The notes beneath the pieces were generated by a model. It had not been told where the DNA came from and searched no databases. It saw nothing but the letters and a program-made list of their open reading frames with translations. A stretch of DNA of 64,000 bases from Montifringilla adamsi (lineage: Eukaryota > Chordata > Aves > Passeriformes > Passeridae), in the NCBI GenBank assembly GCA_017590115.1, contig JAGGNK010010225.1, forward strand, positions 3,410,001-3,474,000, in the 5' to 3' direction. Of the stretch, positions 49,001 through 61,000 are shown in pieces (the stretch's first letter is position 1; the number at the start of each line of letters is the position of its first letter). The translations under genes were made by a program, and so were the position numbers.

Positions 49001-52000
49001 AATGTCCCATATGCTTTGATCATGACAGTTCTCCTACATTTATGGTCTTATCTCCACTTACATGTCTGAACAGAGACTAATAACTACCAGTAAAATACAC
49101 TCTACCTCATTTTAGCCACCCAGAATTTCCTTGCCCCACCCAAAACTGATTCTGAAAGTACCTTCCTGTCCTTGTTGCCTTGAGTCTTGACAAGGAAGGG
49201 ATAAGGGGATGGGAAAGAGAGAGAGAGAGAGGACTACAGCTGGGATGAGGTGTCTTCCATTCTACATGACATAAACAAAAATCAAAGGAGGAGTTTGAGG
49301 AGCTGACATAAATCTCCAAGGGTGTTCACCTTAGAGGGTCTCCTCTCAGGAAGAAGAGGACGGCTAGACTCTGTTTCTTACTCAGATTCATCTCCTCTGC
49401 TTGAAATACAAGAAGCTTTAGGTATTCCTTCTGACTTTTTTGTCACAAGTTCAGCCAAGGCTTAGAGATCTGAGTACTTGGCAACCATTAGTACTAAAAT
49501 GCCCAAGTAAAATGTTATTGTACAATCAGTTCAGGTCTGGACACACAAAAGATTTTAAGTACCAGATCTCTTTATAACACAGTAGAACCCCGACATCAGT
49601 GTATCAACCTTACAATCAAACTTAAGACAGTGACTATATTACATTAGAAACAAGGAGATTCTACCTGCTTCACACAAAAGAATTACAGTCACTGTTACAA
49701 TTTACTGCTTATGTGAAACGGAGCTGGCTGAACCTGATACCACAACCCAAACATTGTTACCTTTAAGTACTTTTAACACATTTCCCAGAGGTGATTATTT
49801 CTCCTCTTTATTAGAGTGGCTGTATTACTTTCAGGCAAATCAAGTCATTGCAACTCAAACATTAGGGCCACAGAGATCTGTAACATCAGGTGTGGAACAA
49901 ACAGCACTACACTGAAACCACTGCAGAAAAGAAAATCACGAGACTAGAACTGTTCATCTGGTGGGAGAAGGTAGCCAAAGCAAAAGTACGCAATTCTGTT
50001 AAATATCTTCCTTCTACAGAAGTGCAAATACATTTTTTGGGGCTGTAATTTACTAAGTATTCTCTGCCCAACAATGAATGCTGCTAAATGGTTTGTGCAT
50101 AGTCAGTAAGTAGTATTTACATGAATTTGACACCAGAGTGAAGAGGACAGATTCCCCCAACAGTATTCTAGTTTAAAACTGCTGAAGTTTTATAGTTACT
50201 CAACAGATGGATCATATCGAAATGAACTTACACCAGTCTTGCTGAAGCAAAAGCATCTTTTCCACACCATTCTGACTCCCCACAAAGGACTCAAAACTTC
50301 CTCAAGCTGTTTGGAATGTATAAAATAAAATATAAAAAATCATCACAGATACATACATGAATATGCTTTTTAATTTCCTTAAAGTTGGAATAGTTTTTAA
50401 AAGTATGGGGACAGCTCTATTACAAAGAAAAAGCTGAAGAACCATTAATACTATTACTCAACTGTCATGAAGCATTGTTACACGTAGCTAATGTAAAATA
50501 TTTTAAACATAGGACTTTTGATGTAAGTCATTGAAGACACCAGAGAAGCTGTGAGCTCTGCTAGCACCCTATTAAACTTTAGTTAATTACTAATTAAATC
50601 TTAAATTATATAACTTCAAACACTATACCATTCCATAATATTCCTCTTTTCCTATATTCTATGGAAAGCAATGGTAAATTTCTGTTCATTAACTAGATAC
50701 ATGCTGAAGCCTACATTTAATGTAAAAAAACCAAAACCACTCAGAAAAGGCATGCAAAGAAGCACAAGGAGGAAATCAGGACAGATCAGAAATGACAAAG
50801 ATTATTTACACCAGAGAAAAATAAAGAGTTCTTTTCACCATTGGCCTTATGAATAATTTCGACTGGGCTGTCAGAGTCACTGTAGAAAATTATCACCCCA
50901 AAGGCAGGAAAAAAGTAATGAGCAACAAAGTTTGAAGTTGCAGACTGTGGTTATTCTTGTTTACTGGATGTAATGTTCTTCAACCTGAAAGCACGAGTTC
51001 TACCTGTGAATTTAAATGTAATTTTTAACATCACAGCATTAAAGATTTCAGAGGTTTGTGTTTAAAATTCTTCATGCTCCTGAAAACAACTCTGGAATCT
51101 CAGGGTTCAATATCTTCCCTAAGCCATTTTGGAGAATCTGACAGAAACAGATTTCCAGGATGGTTACTGAATAAGTATTTTATTTTTCTTTTCCCTTTTG
51201 CCTGTTTAACATAAATGAGGTCATCCTCTTTCTTCCATTTAAAGTCCTGCTTTTATTCAGATTACTGCCAGGAATCTGTCCAATGTCTGAGAACACAAAT
51301 TCCTTGATATACAAAGAAAAATTAGTTCAGGGATTAAATCCCAAAAAAACTTAGAAAGCAAAAAGCATTCTTTGAATGGCAAAACAGAACTAAGCACTTA
51401 AACAGCCTATAGTAGCTGAAACATTAACCAGATTACAGGACAAACACAGGCATACAAGGTATGGCCCTAAGAGAAGATGATGACCCAAAATGTCTTCCCA
51501 AAGTCCTTTGCAGGCCTGCAATCCCTTCATGCTTGATAAATGTGCCATCCAAGGGCATCAGGTATGATAAGCATTTCGCAGAACTGAAGTCCATGCTTTT
51601 GAAGCATAGTTAGACTAGTCTAGATTGCATCAAGAAGTTCTACTTTCAACTCTCTAGGTCTTTCCACATTATACACTTTCTGGACATTTCCCACATATTA
51701 AACAATAGCATTCAGAAGTTCTTTTTGCAAACATTAGCTGTGTCTCCCTAAAATAACTTTTTTAAAGTCTGACAGTCTACAACCATAGGTGAGATTACAT
51801 CTCAAGCCGCAACTCTGCAGTGCTTTGTTTTCACCAACTTCACAAGCATCCCACTACAGCAAAGAGCATGAGACATTTCTGTCACCAGGAAACAAAGCAG
51901 GACCTATATCAAGCCTGGCAAATGTAACACCAAATTTTTGATTTTGTGCTTCAAAAAGGACTATTTAAACATCACTGAAATATGTTGCTGTTGATCTGAA

Positions 52001-55000
52001 AGCTTGAAGGGCATTATTTAGTGTATATTAAGGAGGAGGGAAAAGAAGAACAACTAGAACCTTATTGGGAGATTCTTGATCATGGCCAGAAAGAAAGAAA
52101 ATCATAAAGTGTACAACATTATGTGTGATAAAAGTAATACAAAGAAATCCAGAACCTGAATATCAGAAGCCCCATAAAAAGGAATTAGTGACTTAAAGAA
52201 ACCTTTCTTTATACTTATTTCAGGAAAAAGGTAAGAAGGCAGATCTCTTAATACCATAATTAAAGTCCCAAATTCCCTACAACCATTTCAACTCCTTCCC
52301 AATACAAAGATAAATATTAAGAGAACAATCTGTTCACTCCATCCAAGGGAAATTTTCATGCACAGGTCTTCTACATTTTCTTCTTCAAAATTTCTCATAT
52401 AATTTCCTTTCCTTCTCATTATCCCATCAGCATGACTACCTTTCCTCCATTACATGATTCCTTTCAAATCCTTTACTAGTTTCCCACTCTAATCTAGGAT
52501 ACAGCAGCCAAACTGCTTTTCTTGTTCCCTGATCATAAATTTAAAGCCTCATCCATACCTCCAAAGCTCTGTACAGCTCTAGCATTGCTTGATCATCCCC
52601 TTTCCTATCCTCTGACCAGCTCTGCAGCTATTGATTCCTCATCCAAAACACCTCTAGCCTTCTGTTACATGATTTCACTTCCTGCAGAGGTATCCACCAT
52701 GATTTGGGGCAGCAAATGTTACAGTTGCTCTTTTCTGCAGGACTGCTACAAATAAAATTCAGAGGGATGACAATACAGCACAGTGTTCTATGACCTTTCA
52801 GTACTGTAGCCTTTACTCCCTTCTTAGGCATCAGACCTTTAAATAAAACACTCTTCAGAGCACAAATCTCCCTGCTCTTTTTCTATGCAGCACCACAGAT
52901 ACAACTACTGGAAAGCATTTACAACAGCAACAAAACTAAACTTGGTGTGGGGAAAAGGGGCATTATTTTTTGTTGTTGTTATTAGAAGGACCTGAAAAAC
53001 AATGTACAAGAACATAAGTTTTATTCAGCAAAGACAATACTGTCTCTAGCATTAAAAAAACCACTTTTGCATTGTCAGTGTTGTTACCATAGGACCCATT
53101 AACTACTACATCAAAGAATAAGTGCTAGAGGGACAACTCCCTCAGTTTGAGCTAAGCAATCTTTAGAACTCCTGCTCTACATGTAAGAAGAAGCTTAAAA
53201 TGTTTCCGTCCCAAAACAGGATGAAAATTTGAGATTTCACTGTTTTCAGAAAGCAATGAAGAACACTTAGAACACCACATCTTGTTGAAAGTGTGTGTAG
53301 TTGCCAAACTATGTTTCAACTTTGTGTTCTCTTATTGCCTGATTAGACCTGTGATTCCTGCCCTTTTTTTTTTGACTGGTTCTGCTGAGTTGTAACATTC
53401 TACACAAAGACATATACAACAGGTATAGGTCTTCAACATATGGGAGATCAAAACTACAACTCTCATAATCCACTGTCTCATTAAATCAAAGCATATTAAG
53501 TAAAATCACAACTCCTATTCTGATTTCCATTTAATATTAACTCCTGTTGAGCTTCATTTCAATTTCTGACATTTGAATAAGCAATTTTCTTTGGCAAATA
53601 CACTTGTCAATTTCATGTGTTTTCTAAAGAATGGACAGAAGCTTTCCCCTATCACCTTATGCTGAATATGAAGTCGATATATTACTTTTAGGCTGCCTGA
53701 ATGCTCACTATTTATTGTATTTCTGAATTCACAGAAGCAACATTTTGATCAAACTAAGTTTTATTTTCCACTGCTGAACCTAATGGTACCTATACAACAC
53801 ATTCTGACATCAACAGTTGAAAAATAACCTATTTTCTGTGTGAAACTAACCCCAGGGTAATATTAACAATTCATATACAACATAAATATTTATACACAGG
53901 CAATGAGAATATAGCATGACCTCTTAAAAGTATTAAGATTTATTTACACTAACTGCTAACTGTGTAACTGTTGAATGTAGTACCTAAGAGGGATTTATAA
54001 TGCAAAATTTCAGAGCAACTACTTCATACATTGTTAAGGACAGGCAGCTAAAACTGTGAGTCACATGAACTGCCACTGCTCTGTCCACCCACGCCGCAGT
54101 AACACCTCACTGTAACACTCTAACACTGCACCCATAAGTTACTGCCACCATCAGAATGGATGCAAAAAACCCCTCACAGAATCCCAAGTTTGCGCTGGCT
54201 TGCTGGTAATAAGAATGACACAGAAGAACCAAAATGTGTCAAGCGGAAAAGAAAACTATGAGATCGGCAAACACTGTATATAACACCTGGGAAAAGGCAT
54301 TAGTCAGTGGCTGGAACAGCACCCTCGCCCTTTTGTTGGAAGAAGAACTTGACCATGTCTCCTCCACCGTGGACACTCCCCTCACACGGTTCCCTAAAGA
54401 CTGATCTAAACACCATGAAATACACCAAGATCATTAGATACAGGCAAGGTTGCATTTCTCTTTTTTTACAGATTTTTAGCAATCTTACCTCACCAGGACC
54501 CTAAGACGTGAAACCAGCTATTCAACCTAACACTGTAGAGTGTACTAGTGGAGAACTGGAAATAATTAGAGCACTTAAAAGGCATCAATGCTAGCATAAT
54601 TCCTGAAAAAAACAAGTTTGGAGAAATTACAATAGAGAAGAGACTTTTAAACTTTTCTCATCAGCAGACAAAAAATTTCCAGGTACAGAAGTCAAACGAA
54701 CAAGCAACAATGTTTCAGCTTCAGTGGGGAATTTGTCAGGGAGCAGTAATATGACTAAATGGTAGGAACAACTGATGATTCAGATGCTTAATTTCAAGTT
54801 CAACTCTTCCAACAATCCAAGAAATTATACAAGAGGACAAAGGCAATTAGGTTTTTTCTTTCCTTATATACAATCAAAGTACTCCCATTCTGCAGATGTT
54901 AAAACAATCTGGAAGAATAGTTTTCCTCCTAAAACTGGATTACCAACTGAACACCACAACACAATAATTGTATCTCACCATAAGAGCTGCAGACGAAGTA

Positions 55001-58000
55001 AACCTACTGTTAAACTTTCAGCAGTTAGCTTGGTGAGCGCTCTTCTCATGGATATTACTGCCTTGTACTACAATAATCCAAAACCACACAGGCATCTTCT
55101 TTTTACACCAGCATTTGTTAAGAACATGTAATTAATCTGGGCTATATTAATATATTTATGCTGGACAGGGAAATCAATTTGAAATTCACGATCTTAGCTG
55201 GAAACCAATAAAATCGGTAACTTGAGAAAAGCAAATTGAAAGTCTGCACAAAACACAGGTAACCTCCTGAGGTTCTCATCTATGAGCTCTGAACTACCAA
55301 TACCACTTTAATATCTATACATAAAATCTCTACCAGGTAAGAGAATCAAAATCAAAACAGGGCTTGTAAGATATGGCAACCTGGCTGAAATTGATATTCA
55401 TTAAAGTACTCTTTGCATGAATAGGAGCATTTGGACTCTGTGGTCTTTATCAGAGCCCCAGCTGGTAATGGTTGAAGGTTAATGCCTTACCCCATTCTGT
55501 TCAATTTTCTGTCCTAATTAGTCCTCTAAATCTATAGCTGTGAGCACCAAGTGTCTGTGCTCAAAAGAAACTAATTAATGCTAGCAAATTAGATCAAGTC
55601 CAAAGATCCAACAGCCAAACTCTTAAATGCTCCTTGTTAATAGGAAGTGTAGCTGTCAATAACTGCTGTTGGTGGCTATAATGAGGCCTCTTTCTTTCAC
55701 TGAAAGTGATTTCATTTCTCTTTGTCCTTGTAAAAGCTGTTCCTTTCCCTAATAAATAAAAAAAAAAAAAAAAAATAAAAACCCACACACAACTAAGTTG
55801 CAGCAGTAAAGCTAGCAGCAGTCTGACCCATTTCTTGTCATCAGCTGGTTTGAAATGACATGGATGGGGGAAGAAAAAAAATAATCACAACAGTCAAGTT
55901 CCCTCCCTGAGCATTTTCTTCAAAGTGTTCAAAACTAGTTAGAACACTGAAATTTCTATCATCAAACAAGACAACATGCCTTCATATTTCATTTCTATAA
56001 ATTAGCTTAGGGTAGTTAATGCTGTTATCATTCACTCAAACAAATAAACACACACAAATCTAGAAGCTCATTTCTTCAAATTCTAATTTACATATAGCTG
56101 TTCTCTCTGCCCAGTTTGTTGTAGCAAAGCTCAATATACCATAATCCCTCTAGAGATTGCACTAATTCACATAGTTAAATGTGATGAGAGTAAATTTTCA
56201 TTGGAAATATATAGCACTGAATAATTTTTTTTCCAAAATAAAAGCTATTGTGTGCAAATAAGAGCATCATATGAAAATTCAGCATCTTACTCTCAAGGAA
56301 TGCAAGCCAGAAAAAAAGCTCCTAGCAATTTACTATTAGTACTAAATACAACTGTACACTATCAAAACATCTAAAATAATTTAAATAACAGACAACTGCA
56401 CAACACATAAAACATAATGTAATATTAATAGTTTTGTATAAGGCCATGTGGTCACATGATATTACTATAATATACTTCAATATTCAGATAATAAATACAG
56501 CAAAGGACAACAGTTCTCCTCCCTTCTCCACCTGCAGTTTTGTTGCTGAATTGAAACTACATTCTCAAATTATACTAACCTTCCTCTCACAAAAATGGAG
56601 TTGCAGATAATAATGCAGCATTTCTTTTTCACCCTCTAAGAGAAGGCTACTGTGGTCATAAAAAAAATTTGTGATTCTTCCATCTGTAACCTCTCAGGCT
56701 TTCCACCAGTCTCTGAATGATATGGACATGTAAGCAATTTCTGATCACAGCAGCTCAATTCAAAAAAAGGTACCAGCAGCTGTCATGTTAACTCATTGAT
56801 TTTTATCAGTCACTTGATCTTTTTGCTTTGGTCAATTAGAAGATCACTGTGCTGCCAGATACTCCTAGGAGATGTGAACTTGAAAAAAAAACTGTAAGGA
56901 CTGTATTTTCACAATGATGCAAAGTGGATGAGCCAAGTTCAGATATAAATGGTGATTTTAGTTTTAATTTGCTATAAGACAAGAACACTCTTCAAAATTT
57001 TTAAGTAGAGCTGTCATGTAATTTTCCTCTACTATCAGTCTTAGCATGTTCTGATGTCAGAACTGTTGGTACCAACAGGTTAATCCTCCCTCAGCATTCA
57101 ACAAGGGTTGGCATCAATTAACAGAACTCAGTCTGCAATACCAGGGGAAGTAAGAAACATCAAGCACAATTTGCTAAGGATTTCACACATTTCATTATCT
57201 GCATTTCTGATAGGAAAGTATATCTAAAAAGAACGGGTTTTTAAAGAAGGAATATCTAAAGGTCTTGGGCATTTAAATGTATAGCACCACATGTAGTTCA
57301 ATCAGAAATTTCTTTGGATTTATGGACCTTGCTATGTCAGGTGTAAGGGTCATGGTCTAGAGCAGGTGGCCCCTAGGGGGACAGAGATAATGTCAGTGAC
57401 AGGACTGTTGAGTAACTGCACATTATCAAAACTCCTGATGACACTGGTCATGCTCAACTGTAGAGAAGCCTGCAGTAGTGTTGCATCCCATCATCTTCAC
57501 TAAGTATCAACACGAGCCCTGAGGAGGAGAGGGCTAATGGGAAATCTGGAGAATGGGAGGAGGATGGTTGTTTGGAAATGTCCTTTTCCAGCCACACTTT
57601 CCAAACCATTTTTAAAGCCCTGCCAAGTATTATGAGATTTCTTCAGCAATGTAACTCCAGTTGCTTTAATTACACAGCTCCTCCAGACAACAGAACCAAC
57701 ACAAGCGTGTCCTCCAGTGAAGGTCCTCAACTCGGTACAAGTAGAAATATCTGTCTTGTGTATCCCTCATAAAATTTTTTTAATAGATTCATAATTTTTT
57801 TTAGAAGGACAGAATAACTTATCATCTTGATCAAATGGATGTCTCCCACAATATGCTTAAAATAAGAAATGGCTACATTCACCTCACCATCCTTCTAATG
57901 GCAGAACCAGGCTGAGTTGAACTATCTGTCCCTGCAGTGACCCTGAAAAGACTGTAGGTCTAGTTCCTATTGAATCCTTCAACCTTACAAAGGAGTCTCA

Positions 58001-61000
58001 GTTACAGAAGATGTCTGTAGGTCCTCTTTGTGACCTTAAAGGCCCATATCCAGATGATGTGACAGTAACACAAAAAAATTCAGAGGAAAGAAGTTCAGAA
58101 CTTAAACCCCTTGTCGCTGGAGCAAGTTGTTCTTTACCCAGGAAAAAAAAAAGAAAAAAATGTTGTGAGGTTTTGGAAGGTGGGCAGAAATGCTTTACAA
58201 TACAACAAATACACAAAACATCTGATCACAAATAAACTTAGTATGGAATTAATTTCATGACTGATTCTATGACCCAGTAATTTCTTTTTGGGATCTCAAT
58301 TCAGTACAACTTCTTCAGAGTCTAAACTCACAATATCTCCAAGTCAGTCAGTCACTTCTATTTTCCAAGCCAAGTAACCAAAAATTAAATCAAATTAAGC
58401 TGACAGCCCAAGTTTGTGTCTTTCTGTTACCAAAAAAACCCCATTAAGTTCAGTTTCAGAATCTGTAACTTTGGACAGCAGAGTAAGTGCTCTCAAGAAA
58501 TTAGACAAACTTCTCTGTAGAAATGATCAAGAAACACCCACAGCTCTTGCAACTTTTTCCACGACTGTCCCTAGTTTTAGAGCATGAAGCTGTCCCTAGT
58601 TTTAGGGTATGGACTCATGGAAAGGAAAGCACACCTGGATGAAACTATAGAACTTTTGATGTGCTAAAGGCCACCATTCTGATGAAAAAGAATGGTGAAC
58701 TCCAGGTTCCTGAAATTTGCTATGATTTTGCCTTGAAGAAGCTTACTCATATTTAAATTTTATAACTGGAAATTAAAGCAAAACAAGAAAACAGTTTCTT
58801 TAAGAAATTATTTCATAACAGCAGTAAGTGAGGTAATGGCTAACAAATGATCCTTTTAGTTACTTAGGTTTGAAATGCAAGGACATTGTGATAGAGAAAT
58901 ATATAATTCAATATTGTTTCAGGCAAACTCATGCTACAGTTTGTAAAAATACAGTGAAATGTTCTTGTATGACAATCTTTTGGGGTTTTTTGTTTGCTTG
59001 CTTTTTGACACTCTTGTCCACAATTTCACCTACAATGCATGGATATGAACACAATAAAGCATATTTACATAATGGTCCGAAAATTGACTAGTGTTTCCCA
59101 GAAAGCATGTTAACAGAATTACTACCCAAGTTGACAAAATTACTAATATATCCATTTTCACTGAAAAAAGTGCTTGAAAATCTTAAATCACACAAAAATA
59201 ATTCTGAAACTGAGAGCTACAAAACTCTTAAGAAACATGCAGCACGCAAGAAATTATACTGGAAGAGTCTGAAAAAAAAAGTTGTAAGCAAATTTAAATA
59301 ATATAAGTAAAATTAAATATGGCCAGAGTGGACATACATTCCATGGTTATTTCTTCCCTAAGCCATTTTGGTAGGCTGACAGCCAAGCACAGCAAAGAGC
59401 CAGCCATTTAACTGTGTGCTGGGAAGCAGGATCACTTCTTAAGTTAACAAGACCTTTTTTTATTATTTATTTTTATAACCCTTGGGGTTTCTTTTCCCTG
59501 GACAGCTCTGGAACACGTGCTGGACAGGCTGTCATTACTTGCATTATTAGCTCTGATAAGCACACAGCTCTAGGTGGTATAGCTGCAGGCTAAGGTACCG
59601 GGCTGGGTACAGATGGACCCTGTGCTCATGCAGAGCACTACTGAATGTACAGGGGCTCCCCATAGGGACACATGTGAACCCAGCCTGACCAAGCCAATTG
59701 TAAGGGCCCATACTCGTGGAATAGCTTTATTTCCTACAGTACTGATGCATTTATCACAATTTCCTAAAGACAAAAAGAAACAGAGGTCTACTAATAGGAG
59801 TTTCTGAAACATGGACTTAACATAAAGCAGAAAAATCCTACATTGAGAGCAAGTTAAATGAGTATCTCTGCCCTCAGTGTAAACAACTCCATTTCATGCA
59901 TGTGTGTACACTCCACAGCACACAAACCAAGTCACAAGAGCTTTGATTACTTAATTACACAGCTTATGTTCATAGCTTATAATTGTTTACAGCATAAAAA
60001 GCGTAGCCTCTTTACTCTGATTAACACCTATCCCTGTGTACTAAAAAGACAAATTTATTTCAGGAATAATCTCACAATGGATTTATGAGATGGTAAATCT
60101 ACTGATCACAAAACTGCTTAAGCTTCATTTCCCATGGTTTGGTTTTTCTCCTTCACCCAGATGAAAAGGTGTACAACAAAATAACTGAAGTTCTGCAACC
60201 ACCTTTTTATTTTAATAGAGGTATTAATGTGGGGTTTTGCTCGCCTATTTGATAAAAAACATTGTTTCAGAAATACTCAGTTACCACTTCTAACTTTCAC
60301 ACAATTTGATCAAAGTTGGCTTACAGGTGACAGAAGAATGACAGGGAGATGGATGTACCCACAAACATTATTTTCCTAAAGATACAAAACTAAATTCTAC
60401 ACAGGAGAAAGAAGGAAGAAATTATAATTTTGCTTAACATCACAGAAAAAGAAAAAGCATAACATTTGCCTTTAAAGTTTATAGAGGGAGGAAGATGGAG
60501 AAGCTGCAAGGTAATGGTCCACAGCTCAAGAACCTCCAATATTGGCTGCTGCCAGAGAAAATGAAGATGCTGAAACCAAAGTCCTCATGTTACACAAAGT
60601 TCAGAGGAGAAAAACACATTCACACTGTGCCTTTGGTTAACCTCAAACAATATTATACAAATACCAAGCTCTCAAAATACTTTTAATCAACATCTTTCAA
60701 ATGACCCACACTACTGCAATTGCTTTTCCTCTTCATTTTTTCCCCAACAGGTATAGAATTCAAAGTAAAAATGATTCAACTATTGTTCAAATGAAAAAAA
60801 AAAAAGGTATGTTAAGTCCTTCTGGCAGCACTGGAAGGCACCTATTACATGATGCCACTTTCCTTTGGCATGTATTACTGTAACACTACTTTTTAAAATT
60901 TTTTGGAGAACGTCTAAAAGCAGCTGCTTAAAAATACCCTAGTCCACTTTCCCTAGACTTGACTCTAGTCATAAAGTGCCCTAGTGATAAAACTCCAGAA

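Noticed and set aside
48620..49080. 112-codon (-) and 92-codon (+) overlapping open frames in CMC1 intron 2
   Set aside because: Neither has a recognisable motif, and they overlap each other. The hydrophobic and Ser-rich stretches are typical of random AT-rich translation.
49215..49232. GA dinucleotide run
   Set aside because: Only about eight repeat units. An ordinary microsatellite with no sign of function.
54775..55131. 118-codon open frame on + in CMC1 intron 2
   Set aside because: The longest purely intronic frame there, but it shows no homology that I recognise, no promoter, and amino-acid composition of random sequence.
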